A stretch of 14,317 bases of DNA. Origin: Chlorobiota bacterium (GTDB lineage Bacteria > Bacteroidota > Bacteroidia > Bacteroidales > JAADGE01). The notes beneath the pieces were generated by a model, which was given only the letters and a program-made list of their open reading frames with translations, searched no databases and was not told the DNA's origin. The stretch covers positions 1 to 14,317 of the forward strand of contig JAUVIG010000049.1 in assembly GCA_030592825.1 (NCBI GenBank). Direction: 5' to 3'. Below, in pieces: positions 7,501 through 14,317 of the stretch. The position numbers and the translations under genes were made by a program. Position 1 is the first letter of the stretch. Each line of letters starts with the position of its first letter.

Positions 7501-8020
7501 CAGGGCTTATATTTCCGGTTAATTGCAAATTAAAATCAGAATTAACAGACGCGTCTTGGTTGTTACCGAATGTTATTCCGCGGGATATACTTCCTGATTT
7601 ATTAAGTTGTGAATTCGAAAAAAAATTATCGGTATTATCAATCGGTGAATACCTTTTATTTTCTTTTCTTTTTATATTGTCAGATACAATATTACTTTCT
7701 TTATGTACATATTTTTCAGAAAAGCTTATAGGAAATGTTCTGTAGTTAAATGTCAGAGTATCAATATTATACTTTGAGTTTTCAATCTCTTGTTTATTTA
7801 TTAAAAATAATGCATTAGAATAATCAATTTTATAAAAATTCTCCGGCAATTGTTTTCCTTTAAATGAAACAGAAACTGAACCCGGAACAATGCTTAATGT
7901 ATCCAAAATAATTGAATCATTCATCAAAAAAATTTCTTTTTCTTGCTTATTGCTTAAAGATTGTGCTGTTAATTCTTGAGCTACAAAAAAAACAGATATT
8001 ATAATAATGATTTTTTTCAA
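4571..8020 (-). CDS. Very large outer-membrane β-barrel protein, function unknown
   Basis: A 1149-residue protein with a Sec signal peptide (about 1-19, ending LTA before Q20). Residues 20-140 form an N-terminal domain. A conserved-looking block follows: GSISRGITFGNNQ at about 143-155, then NISDSNIPVQADGTSQHL and EFDKVFIELKSKKSRLTVGDFDINKPEGYF. The remainder is dominated by alternating β-strands with aromatic/Asn-rich turns and ends GGLSIRAIF, a terminal Phe as in BAM-inserted barrels. An EF-hand-like loop, DFNGNNIKELNE, lies at about 841-852. From memory this block order occurs in uncharacterised ~1100-residue Bacteroidota proteins. I do not see a TonB box or an SusC/CarboxypepD-plug signature, so it is not an ordinary TonB-dependent receptor. 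A SprA-like translocon relative is a weaker possibility. It is followed by OmpH. No function is assigned. Confidence 0.8.
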   Translation of the reverse strand: MKKIIIIISVFFVAQELTAQSLSNKQEKEIFLMNDSIILDTLSIVPGSVSVSFKGKQLPENFYKIDYSNALFLINKQEIENSKYNIDTLTFNYRTFPISFSEKYVHKESNIVSDNIKRKENKRYSPIDNTDNFFSNSQLNKSGSISRGITFGNNQDASVNSDFNLQLTGNISPEISVTANISDSNIPVQADGTSQHLREFDKVFIELKSKKSRLTVGDFDINKPEGYFMNLHKKVKGAGFMTNYNLNKNINVTSALNAAVSKGKFKRQKIPGQEGNQGPYKLSGANNELYVIILSGSEKIFINGELLVRGNENDYTIDYNAGELTFTAKRTITKDSRIIAEFEYSNLSYARFALSSENVIKTKTSEFYINLFSEHDAKNQNITQELSDEQKILLNSVGDDIHKAVVENSVLLESFNSDEVLYRKTDTIIDFLLFESVYVYTNDSTADVYRLGFSYAGENSGNYIRIQNGINGRVYQWVAPENGIKQGNYEPLKLLISPKKKQMMNFGGKTELKNNTNLFYEAAFTNNDLNLFSDKGNKDNLGYALKLGIEKNLLKKDTSKTYLNFGSEYMFTDKHFDALEPYKNTEFERDWNLIQTNTTFNEQFFNLHMNFFKKNFGKIGIGTDFLKRDNDYFGNKSNFVMSFNKKNYSADIHFNYLKSNDTVSVSEFIRYNAKIERKLPFLIIGIADSGEKNILNIKENDSISSGSFRFNQWETFVKTPDSKKRSFKVSYVNREDFLPIGENLNFVSNSHNFNISGKLINTKSHKFNTDLTYRQLHIADTSSTEDVSENTMAARFRHSINVFKGSISTTSFIEHVTGNELVREFSYIEVQAGQGIFAWKDFNGNNIKELNEFVKANFQDEANYIRVSLPGNEYRKVYSQNFYQVLNLTPRRIWFKEKGFKKVISMFSNRFSYKLNRKLNHSADYIKIEFPDTVLLSLNSILKNNIGFEISKTHTKLNYTVISNKSRILTVNGIDTRTNYFHHINLNQNLNQFIFSNFFKKGNKTYSSEFFTYSNYNIEYYENKASLIFKADKKNDITTNFIFKKKTNLTGEEFLISYNAGAEYRFISLNQGSFTAKFDYIDIEFEGTENTSISYEMLEGLQSGKNYVWSVLWQKQLSEYLQLELNYSGRKSENNKIIHAGGLSIRAIF

Positions 8021-8213
8021 TTATCTCAGATATAATTTACAATGTATGCAAAAAACGAAACTTCCCGGATTAAATTATTATTAAAAGCACAGGAAAAATG
8101 ATTATTTAACCATAGAAGCTTCCTATTTGCCGATAAGCAGACTATATGACCTACAAAATTATAAACATAAACATATGAAATTAATTATAAAATATTTACT
8201 AATATTGCGGTAA
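8021..8213. other. Divergent intergenic region
   Basis: It separates the minus-strand envelope block from the plus-strand glycan block and so must hold starts for both. On the minus strand TAATTTTG at 8154-8161 matches TAnnTTTG and would give the large barrel gene a leader of about 130 bases. On the plus side only an imperfect box (TAATATTG, 8200-8207) is found, very close to the ATG. No hairpin or gene was recognised. Confidence 0.4.
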
Positions 8214-9362
8214 ATGTCTGAAAAAAAGAAAATATTGGTTTTCATCGACTGGTTTTTACCCGGATATAAAGCCGGCGGACCGATTAGAAGTGTTGCAAAT
8301 ATGATTGAACATTTATCGGAAGATTTCATTTTCAAAATAATTACAGCTGATACTGATTATTTAGAAATTGAGCCCTACAAAAATATTAAGAGCAATAAAT
8401 GGATTATGCTTAATGAAAATACTTCTGTTTATTATCTTTCAAAAAAAAATATAACAAAAAACAAATTAAAAGAATTAATTACAACTGCGGAATTTGACAT
8501 TGCATATATAAACGGAATTTATTCGTTTTACTTTTCAATACTTCCGTTGTTCCTTTTAAGAAAAGAAAAAAAGAAAAAAATTGTTGCTGCCAGAGGAATG
8601 CTTTCTGAACATGCTTTTAGTTCTAAAAGTTTGAAAAAAACAATTTTTTTGAAAGTTGGAAAAATGTTAGGTCTATATAAAAGTGTCATATTTCAGGCAA
8701 CAGATGAGAAAGAAGCAGTCCGGATTAAAAAAATCATAAAAAAGGCTAAAAAGATTGTAACTGTGCCTAATTTGCCTAAATGTTTTTCGCATCTAAAAAT
8801 AAAAACAAGAAAAAAGGAAGCGGGTTTTCTGAAATTAGTTAGCATTGCGCGTATTTCAACAGAAAAGAATACTCTTTTTGCTTTGAAAACATTATCTGGT
8901 TCTGTTTTTAGAGGCAAGATACAATTTGATTTATACGGATCTGTTTATAATCAACAATACTGGTCTGAATGTATTAAAATAATTGAAAAATTACCTGAAA
9001 ATATTACTGTAAGCTACAAAGGAAGTGTTGAAAATCATAAAGTACATGACACCTTTTCAAAGTATCATTTTTCATTTATGCCTTCTAAAGGTGAAAATTT
9101 CGGACATTCAATTTTAGAAAGCTTCTCTGCCGGTTGCCCTGTAATTATAAGCGACCAAACCCCATGGCAATGTTTGGAAGAAAAACAAATTGGTTGGGAT
9201 GTTGATTTGCTCAATATTGAACAATTTATTAATACAATACAAAAATGTATTGATATGAAACAAGTAGAATATGATATTATGTCAAAAAATTCATTTCAAT
9301 TTGCTCATGAATTTGCAGATAATGATGAATTAATTGATAAATACATAAAATTATTTTCATAA
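8214..9362 (+). CDS. Glycosyltransferase family 4 (GT-B fold)
   Basis: A 382-residue enzyme that should transfer a sugar from a nucleotide-sugar donor onto a glycan acceptor at the cytoplasmic face of the membrane. The N-terminal Rossmann half opens with KILVFIDWFLPGYKAGGPIRS, typical of GT4 acceptor-site loops (GG at 21-22). The C-terminal half has LVSIARISTEKN at the start of the donor domain and the E-x7-E motif in GENFGHSILE (Glu294, Glu302), followed by SFSAGCPVIISD. The start is fixed by an in-frame TAA just before the ATG. The C-terminal half is close to the usual GT4 pattern, while the N-terminal half is Lys-rich. Donor and acceptor cannot be read from sequence. It is 44 bases ahead of a carbamoyltransferase gene, pointing to capsule, O-antigen or exopolysaccharide assembly. 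Confidence 0.9.
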   Translation: MSEKKKILVFIDWFLPGYKAGGPIRSVANMIEHLSEDFIFKIITADTDYLEIEPYKNIKSNKWIMLNENTSVYYLSKKNITKNKLKELITTAEFDIAYINGIYSFYFSILPLFLLRKEKKKKIVAARGMLSEHAFSSKSLKKTIFLKVGKMLGLYKSVIFQATDEKEAVRIKKIIKKAKKIVTVPNLPKCFSHLKIKTRKKEAGFLKLVSIARISTEKNTLFALKTLSGSVFRGKIQFDLYGSVYNQQYWSECIKIIEKLPENITVSYKGSVENHKVHDTFSKYHFSFMPSKGENFGHSILESFSAGCPVIISDQTPWQCLEEKQIGWDVDLLNIEQFINTIQKCIDMKQVEYDIMSKNSFQFAHEFADNDELIDKYIKLFS

Positions 9363-9368
9363 AAAATG

Positions 9369-9376
9369 TATTTTTG
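9369..9376 (+). promoter_or_regulatory. Candidate internal -7 promoter box before the carbamoyltransferase gene
   Basis: TATTTTTG matches TAnnTTTG exactly in the 44-base gap, giving a leader of about 25 bases. No -33 element is obvious at normal spacing. It may add expression to the downstream genes of the cassette, or be chance. Confidence 0.35.
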
Positions 9377-9406
9377 CAGACTAATTATTAATTTTAAAAA
9401 AAGACT

Positions 9407-11134
9407 ATGTATATTCTCGGATTAAACGCATTTCATGGTGATTCCGCAGCATGTTTATATAAAGATGACAAACTTGTTTTAGCTATTGAGGAAGAAAGAT
9501 TGCGCAGAATTAAACATTGGGCAGGTTTCCCTACAGAATCAATTAAAGCTTGTTTAAAAGAAGGTGGTATAAAAATCACTGATATTGATCATATTACAAT
9601 TTCAAGAAATCCGTCAGCAAAACTTTTTAATAAAATTACACATGCTTTAAAAAAAATGCACAAACTGTCAAGTTTGTTTGATAGAATTGCTAATACCGGA
9701 AAAATTATTTCAATAAACGATATTTTATCAAGGGAATTTAATATTGAAAAAGATAAAATAAAAGCAAAAATTCATAATATTGAACATCACCGCTCCCACA
9801 TGGCTAGTGCTTTTTTTATTTCTCCTTTTAAAGAAGCTGCAATATTATCTATTGATGGTTTTGGTGATTTTACATCTACTATGATAGGCTTCGGCAAAGG
9901 AAATGAAATTACGGTTTTAGATTCTGTAACATTTCCTCATTCTCTTGGTATTTTTTACACTGCTTTTACACAGTTTCTCGGTTTTTCAAAATACGGAGAT
10001 GAATATAAAGTAATGGGGCTTGCTCCATACGGAGAACCAAATTATATTAATAAAATTAAAGATATTGTCGAACTGACAGAAAACGGCCTTTTTAAATTAA
10101 ATCAGAAATATTTCAAGCATTCTAAAGAAGGAGTAACTATGACATGGGAAGACGGCTATCCTAATATCGGCGGTGTTTTTTCAGATTATATGATTGAAAA
10201 ATTCGGACCTGTAAGGCAAAAAGAAGAGCCAATTACAAAATATCACATGGATTTAGCAGCATCTGTTCAAAAAATGACTGAAATTACAACTTTTCATATA
10301 CTAAATAATTTGCACAAAAAAACAGGGTTTGAAAATATCTGTATTGCCGGCGGTGTTGGTCAAAACTCTGTTACGAACGGTAAAATTTATTTGAATACTC
10401 CGTTTAATAACGCATATTTACCGCCTGCCGCCACAGATGCCGGCACAGCATTAGGTTCTGCTCTTTGGTTAAAACATCAAATTAATAAAGAAAAAAGATT
10501 AGAATCTCCATTATTAAATGCAGATACCGGAAATAAATTTAATGACGAACAAATTATTGAACAATTAGAAAAACATGATCTGCAAATAATAAAAAAATCA
10601 GATGAGGAAATATACGAAACAGTAACAGAACATCTTATTAATGGTGGTGTTGTCGGATGGTTTAAAGGACGTTCAGAATTTGGTCCTCGTGCATTAGGCT
10701 ATCGTTCAATTTTAACAGACCCGAGAAGAGATGACGCTAAAGAAATTCTAAACTTAAAAATAAAAAAAAGAGAGAAATTCAGACCTTTTGCTCCTTCAAT
10801 TTTATCTGAACACGTTAATGAATATTTTGAACAGTCGAAAAATGTACCGTTTATGGAAAAGGTTTATCAAATTAAAGAGGAAAAAAGAAAAATTATTCCT
10901 GCTGTTACACATGTTGACGGTTCCGGCAGGTTACAAAGTGTTCATAAAGAAATAAATCCTAAATATCATGCAGTAATAACACACTTTTATAAAAAAACCG
11001 GAGTTCCTATTGTTCTTAACACTTCTTTTAACGAAAACGAACCTATTGTTAACACACCAAAAGAGGCAATTGATACATTTTTAAGAACTAAAATGGACTT
11101 ATTGGTTTTAGAAAATTTTATAGTGGAGCGTTAA
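9407..11134 (+). CDS. O-carbamoyltransferase, NodU/CmcH/TobZ family
   Basis: A 575-residue enzyme that uses carbamoyl phosphate and ATP to make a carbamoyl-adenylate intermediate and transfers the carbamoyl group to a hydroxyl, here probably of a surface sugar. Two domains are visible. The N-terminal Kae1/TsaD-like ASKHA domain opens with ILGLNAFHGDSAACL and holds HHRSHMASAFF (His127 and His131, matching the metal ligands known in TobZ), SIDGFGDFTS, KVMGLAPYGEP, IAGGVGQNSVTNGK and TDAGTALGSAL (Asp344, matching the third ligand). The C-terminal YrdC-like domain has GWFKGRSEFGPRALGYRS (from about 417), KREKFRPFAPSIL and GVPIVLNTSFNENEPIV. Length is normal and all expected motifs are present, so it looks active. 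It is flanked by two glycosyltransferase genes, which favours a polysaccharide acceptor over an antibiotic or Nod factor. The acceptor is inferred. Confidence 0.95.
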   Translation: MYILGLNAFHGDSAACLYKDDKLVLAIEEERLRRIKHWAGFPTESIKACLKEGGIKITDIDHITISRNPSAKLFNKITHALKKMHKLSSLFDRIANTGKIISINDILSREFNIEKDKIKAKIHNIEHHRSHMASAFFISPFKEAAILSIDGFGDFTSTMIGFGKGNEITVLDSVTFPHSLGIFYTAFTQFLGFSKYGDEYKVMGLAPYGEPNYINKIKDIVELTENGLFKLNQKYFKHSKEGVTMTWEDGYPNIGGVFSDYMIEKFGPVRQKEEPITKYHMDLAASVQKMTEITTFHILNNLHKKTGFENICIAGGVGQNSVTNGKIYLNTPFNNAYLPPAATDAGTALGSALWLKHQINKEKRLESPLLNADTGNKFNDEQIIEQLEKHDLQIIKKSDEEIYETVTEHLINGGVVGWFKGRSEFGPRALGYRSILTDPRRDDAKEILNLKIKKREKFRPFAPSILSEHVNEYFEQSKNVPFMEKVYQIKEEKRKIIPAVTHVDGSGRLQSVHKEINPKYHAVITHFYKKTGVPIVLNTSFNENEPIVNTPKEAIDTFLRTKMDLLVLENFIVER

Positions 11135-11173
11135 TTTTTATTCTGTAAATTATTTGTAATAATTGTAAAAAAG

Positions 11174-11204
11174 AAAATTGACTAACCTTAATTATGTCAA
11201 TTTT
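11174..11204 (+). promoter_or_regulatory. AT-rich hairpin ahead of the family 2 glycosyltransferase start
   Basis: AAAATTGAC (11174-11182) and GTCAATTTT (11196-11204) form a perfect 9-bp stem around a 13-base loop, followed by one more T, ending 6 bases before the ATG at 11211. It could be a weak terminator or attenuator after the carbamoyltransferase gene, or a structure that hides the start region. The low GC content of the stem makes strong termination doubtful. On the minus strand the stem is followed by TTTTCTTTTTT, but no minus-strand gene ends there. Confidence 0.45.
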
Positions 11205-11210
11205 TATTCA

Positions 11211-11957
11211 ATGAAAGTCTCAATAATAACAGCAACATACAATAACGAAAATACTGTTGAAGATACTGTTTTATCTGTATCTTCCCAAACATACAAAAAT
11301 ATTGAACATATTATTATTGACGGAAATTCTTCTGACAATACAATTCAAATCATAAAAAAACATCAAGATAAAATTGCAAAAATTATAAGTGAGCCTGATA
11401 AAGGCATTTATGATGCTTTAAATAAAGGGATAAAATATGCATCCGGTGATATAATATGTTTTTTGCACGCAGATGATATTTATGCAGATGATACTATAAT
11501 CGAAAAAGCAGTAAACCTTTTTTCAGAAAAGCACACCGATAGCATCTATGGGGATTTGCAGTATGTTGCAAAAGAAGATACCGGTAAAATAATCAGATAT
11601 TGGAAGTCCGGAGAATTTACATTTTCTAAATTAAAAAAAGGATGGATGCCTCCTCATCCTACATTTCTTGTAAGAAAAGAAATTTACGAAAATTGCGGTG
11701 TTTTCGATACAAACTTTAAAATTGCGGCCGATTATGATCTTATTTTGCGCTTTCTCGGAAAACATAAAATATCAACGGCTTATCTTCCGGAGGTGATGAT
11801 TAAAATGAGAATTGGCGGTGAAAGCAATAAAAGTTTGAAAAACATCATAAAAAAAATGAAAGAAGATATAAAAGTTTTAAAGAAGAACAAACTCGGCGGT
11901 TGGCAAACTGTTATAATGAAAAATATTATAAAAGTTCCTCAATTATTTAAAAAATAA
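11211..11957 (+). CDS. Glycosyltransferase family 2 (GT-A fold, WcaA/WfgS-like)
   Basis: A 248-residue enzyme when started at ATG 11211, where the protein begins MKVSIITATYNN, the standard first strand of GT2 enzymes. The frame is open upstream to a TTG at 11178, but that start would place a perfect hairpin inside the gene and add residues unlike the family, so it is rejected. Motifs: HIIIDGNSSDNT (Asp37, Asp42) in the nucleotide-binding region, EPDKGIYDALNKGI (61-74), the metal/donor motif FLHADD (Asp88, Asp89), PPHPTFLVRKE and AADYDLILR (Asp174 region). The pattern fits WcaA/WfgS-like single-sugar transferases of capsule and O-antigen clusters. The C terminus is Lys-rich with amphipathic character, suggesting peripheral membrane contact. 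It follows the carbamoyltransferase gene by 76 bases and is the third member of the glycan cassette. Confidence 0.92.
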   Translation: MKVSIITATYNNENTVEDTVLSVSSQTYKNIEHIIIDGNSSDNTIQIIKKHQDKIAKIISEPDKGIYDALNKGIKYASGDIICFLHADDIYADDTIIEKAVNLFSEKHTDSIYGDLQYVAKEDTGKIIRYWKSGEFTFSKLKKGWMPPHPTFLVRKEIYENCGVFDTNFKIAADYDLILRFLGKHKISTAYLPEVMIKMRIGGESNKSLKNIIKKMKEDIKVLKKNKLGGWQTVIMKNIIKVPQLFKK

Positions 11958-12046
11958 TTTTATGCAGATTAGGGTTTGAATTCTTAATTTACATAAGCTA
12001 TATTGGCAAAATTTGACAGATATTTAAACATTCAAGCATTAAAAAA

Positions 12047-13999
12047 ATGATACCCCGAGAAACCGTTGATAAAATATTCGATGCCGCTGATGTTTACGAT
12101 GTTATAAGAGATTACGTAAACTTAAAAAAAGCCGGTGCAAATTATAAAGGAAATTGCCCTTTTCATGATGAAAAGACTCCTTCTTTTATGGTTTCTCCTG
12201 CTAAAGGTATATATAAATGTTTTGGTTGCGGTGCTGCCGGAAATGCAGTTAAATTTGTAATGGAACACGAAAAAGTTTCTTTTCCGGAAGCTCTTAAAAT
12301 CCTCGCAAAAAAATATCACATTGAAGTTATTGAAGAAGAATTATCTGAAGAAAAAATCCAAGAAAAACAAGAACGAGACAGTTTATTTATCGTTACCGAA
12401 TTTGCTAAAAACTTTTTTAAGAAAACACTTCAATCTACAGAAGAAGGGAAAAATATAGGATTAAGTTATTTTACAGAGCGTGGTTTCAGAGATGATATTA
12501 TTAAAAAGTTTGAACTCGGTTGGAGTCCGAAGAAAAGAGATGCATTAACAGAATCAGCATTGAAAAGCGGATATAAACTGAAGTTTCTTGAAAATACCGG
12601 ACTTACAATTGTTAAAAAAGAAAGCAATTATAATTTTGATCGCTTTTCGGAACGTGTTATTTTTCCTATTCATACCCTTTCAGGAAAGGTTATTGCTTTT
12701 GGCGGCAGAACTTTAAAAAAAGACAGTCAAACAGCAAAATATCTTAATTCTCCTGAATCTGAAATATATCATAAATCAAAAATTCTTTACGGTATCTATT
12801 TTGCAAAAAACTCAATTGTTAAACATGATAAATGTTACATGGTTGAAGGATATACAGATGTAATATCTATGTATCAATCAGGTATTGAGAATGTTGTTGC
12901 TTCTTCCGGTACAGCTTTAACAACAGATCAAATCAAATTGGTACGCCGATTCACTACCAATCTCACAATTATTTTTGACGGTGATCCCGCAGGTATTAAA
13001 GCTTCTTTAAGAGGTATTGATCTGGTTCTTGCAGAAGAAATGAATGTTAGAATAGTAACATTACCTGAAGGTGAGGATCCTGATTCTTTTGCACGCTCAA
13101 AATCAACACAAGAACTTGAAACATTTATTAATGAAAATGAGAAAGATTTTATTGAATTTAAAGCAAAACTTCTCGCTGAAGATGCTCATAATGATCCTGT
13201 AAAACGTGCAAATTTAGTGAAAGATATTGTACGTTCTGTTGCCGTTATTCCTGATAAGATTCTACGTGCCGAATATATCAGATCAACTGCAAAATTATTA
13301 GATACTAAAGAGGAAATATTATATGAAGAAGTAAGAAAAGTCTTAAGAAAAAATTATGATGATAACAGAAAACATTTCAATCAACAGACATACAGAAAAA
13401 CCATACAAACACCGCAAATTCCGGCAGAAATAACAGGTGTTTTTTCAGAAATCAATGAAAAGGAAATAATATCATATTTGTTGAACTTCGGAAATGAAAT
13501 TATTTCTTATGATGAAAATAATATTGCAAATTTAACTGTTGCTCAATATATAATCAATGAAATTAAAAATGAGCATTTAGAATTCAATAACTTGATATAC
13601 AAAGAAATTTTTGAAGATTATGAGGAATTCTTTTCTTCTGATAATGAATCAATTATCGATTATTTTTTAAAACATCAAGATGAAAAAATCAGCAGTGTTG
13701 TTGCAGAACTTACCGGACCTTCTAAAGAGCTAAGCAAGAAACTTTGGAGCATACTAGGTGGTACTACTGATCTTCCGGGTATGAGATTATATGATACTGT
13801 TCCGGAAGCAATTGATAAATTCAAATTAAAAATTGTACAAATAAAAATCAAAGAAGTTGATAAAAAGATTATTAAAATATATGAACAAGAATCTGAAGAA
13901 CAAGAAAAAAAATTGGAAGAATTAAGACAAGAAAAATTAAAACTAAATGACTTCAAAATTAAACTAACCAATTTTACCGACAAGTCTGCTTTACTTTAG
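12047..13999 (+). CDS. dnaG: DNA primase DnaG
   Basis: A 650-residue primase that makes the RNA primers for chromosome replication together with the DnaB helicase. Domains: an N-terminal CHC2 zinc-binding domain with Cys37-x2-His40 and Cys58-x2-Cys61 (CPFHDEKTPSF, YKCFGCGAAGN); the RNA polymerase core with YFTERGFRDDIIKKFELGW and VIFPIHTLSGKVIAFGGR; a TOPRIM fold with MVEGYTDV (Glu267) and IIFDGDPAGIKA (Asp311, Asp313), then LPEGEDPDSFAR; and a diverged C-terminal DnaB-interaction domain (about 440-650) rich in Glu and Lys with a coiled-coil-like end. All catalytic residues are present. The start fits, since MIPRETVDKI is a usual DnaG opening. There is an A-rich leader but no Shine-Dalgarno, as is normal in Bacteroidota. 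It is not in an rpsU-dnaG-rpoD operon. Its stop is 6 bases from the stop of the convergent hemW-like gene. Confidence 0.98.
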   Translation: MIPRETVDKIFDAADVYDVIRDYVNLKKAGANYKGNCPFHDEKTPSFMVSPAKGIYKCFGCGAAGNAVKFVMEHEKVSFPEALKILAKKYHIEVIEEELSEEKIQEKQERDSLFIVTEFAKNFFKKTLQSTEEGKNIGLSYFTERGFRDDIIKKFELGWSPKKRDALTESALKSGYKLKFLENTGLTIVKKESNYNFDRFSERVIFPIHTLSGKVIAFGGRTLKKDSQTAKYLNSPESEIYHKSKILYGIYFAKNSIVKHDKCYMVEGYTDVISMYQSGIENVVASSGTALTTDQIKLVRRFTTNLTIIFDGDPAGIKASLRGIDLVLAEEMNVRIVTLPEGEDPDSFARSKSTQELETFINENEKDFIEFKAKLLAEDAHNDPVKRANLVKDIVRSVAVIPDKILRAEYIRSTAKLLDTKEEILYEEVRKVLRKNYDDNRKHFNQQTYRKTIQTPQIPAEITGVFSEINEKEIISYLLNFGNEIISYDENNIANLTVAQYIINEIKNEHLEFNNLIYKEIFEDYEEFFSSDNESIIDYFLKHQDEKISSVVAELTGPSKELSKKLWSILGGTTDLPGMRLYDTVPEAIDKFKLKIVQIKIKEVDKKIIKIYEQESEEQEKKLEELRQEKLKLNDFKIKLTNFTDKSALL

Positions 14000-14005
14000 G
14001 AAGTG

Positions 14006-14317
14006 TCAAGTAATGTAAAACAACTTTTCTAAAAAACTATCCTCAATAAATTTTCCTTTTTTTGTAATATAAATTTTGTTATTCTCTCTAATCAAAAAAC
14101 CGTTTTTTATGTGTTCTGCTGAATGCCTGATTATGTAATCCGAATATCCGGTTCCGAATGTATCATTTATATAGTTTAAATCAACACCTTTGATTGTTCT
14201 TAAACTTGTTATTAAATAATCGTTATATTTGTCTGTTACAGAGAGAATTTCTATTTCATAATGATTAGTTTTATTGTTTATTTTTTCAATATATTTTGTT
14301 AAGCTCTTCACATTAAA
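14006..14317 (-). CDS. hemW: HemW-like radical SAM heme chaperone, C-terminal part (cut by window edge)
   Basis: The frame is open to the right edge of the window, so the start, the radical SAM domain and its CxxxCxxC motif lie outside. The visible 103 residues match the C-terminal HemN_C region of HemW: FNVKSLTKYIEKIN, then DKYNDYLITSLRTIKGVDL, a short FGTGYSDY segment, and the closing IRENNKIYITKKGKFIEDSFLEKLF, where the family usually has a winged-helix-like LT-x-GK-x-ADG end. HemW proteins bind and transfer heme and were formerly named coproporphyrinogen III oxidases. A GTG at 14309-14311 is not the start, since matching family sequence continues above it. It converges on dnaG with a 6-base gap and no terminator is visible between them, so the transcripts probably overlap. 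Confidence 0.8.
   Translation of the reverse strand, partial: FNVKSLTKYIEKINNKTNHYEIEILSVTDKYNDYLITSLRTIKGVDLNYINDTFGTGYSDYIIRHSAEHIKNGFLIRENNKIYITKKGKFIEDSFLEKLFYIT

Noticed and set aside
8200..8207. TAATATTG as the promoter box of the family 4 glycosyltransferase gene
   Set aside because: One mismatch to TAnnTTTG, no -33 element, and only 6 bases from the ATG.
11178..11210. TTG start giving 11 extra residues on the family 2 glycosyltransferase
   Set aside because: The extension contains the hairpin and is unlike the family, whose proteins begin at the MKVSIITATYNN strand.
12122..12319. Minus-strand open frames inside dnaG (also at 13675-13983)
   Set aside because: Antisense shadows of a fully supported primase gene with no signal of their own.
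14309..14311. GTG as start of the hemW-like gene
   Set aside because: HemW-like sequence continues upstream to the window edge; the gene is simply truncated by the window.

Overview
The window looks like AT-rich Bacteroidota chromosome. It encodes a secreted protein with a type IX secretion (T9SS) C-terminal sorting tail, several small outer-membrane β-barrel and OmpH-like proteins with typical Bacteroidota signal peptides ending in A-Q, and exact copies of the Bacteroidota -7 promoter box TAnnTTTG before several genes. Shine-Dalgarno sequences are essentially absent. A Bacteroidales/Marinilabiliales-like marine or anaerobic lineage fits, but the order is a guess. TAA, TAG and TGA all end genes here, so the genetic code is standard.

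Left part (1-8020, minus strand): an envelope block. Read in the direction of transcription it holds a 1149-residue outer-membrane β-barrel protein, an OmpH/Skp-family periplasmic chaperone, a small lipoprotein, a ~320-residue outer-membrane barrel protein closed by a clear intrinsic terminator, a C39-like cysteine peptidase with a bacterial-repeat domain and T9SS tail, and a rhomboid intramembrane protease. The last two are both broken. The C39 gene has one in-frame TAA between its catalytic Cys and its His/Asp. The rhomboid gene has an ATG followed by a run of seven A that puts the start one base out of frame with the rest of the protein.

Right part (8214-13999, plus strand): a GT-B (family 4) glycosyltransferase, a NodU/CmcH-type O-carbamoyltransferase and a GT-A (family 2) glycosyltransferase form a short surface-glycan cassette, followed by the housekeeping DNA primase dnaG. 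The 3' end of a hemW-like gene enters from the right edge on the minus strand and ends 6 bases from the dnaG stop.

The left block supplies cell-envelope and secreted proteins and the right block probably builds and carbamoylates a surface sugar. No mobile element, CRISPR array, tRNA or rRNA was seen. I do not see a convincing new defence or metabolic system. The most interesting items are the two single-lesion genes at 120-1989, the large uncharacterised barrel paired with OmpH, and an AT-rich hairpin just before the family 2 glycosyltransferase start.
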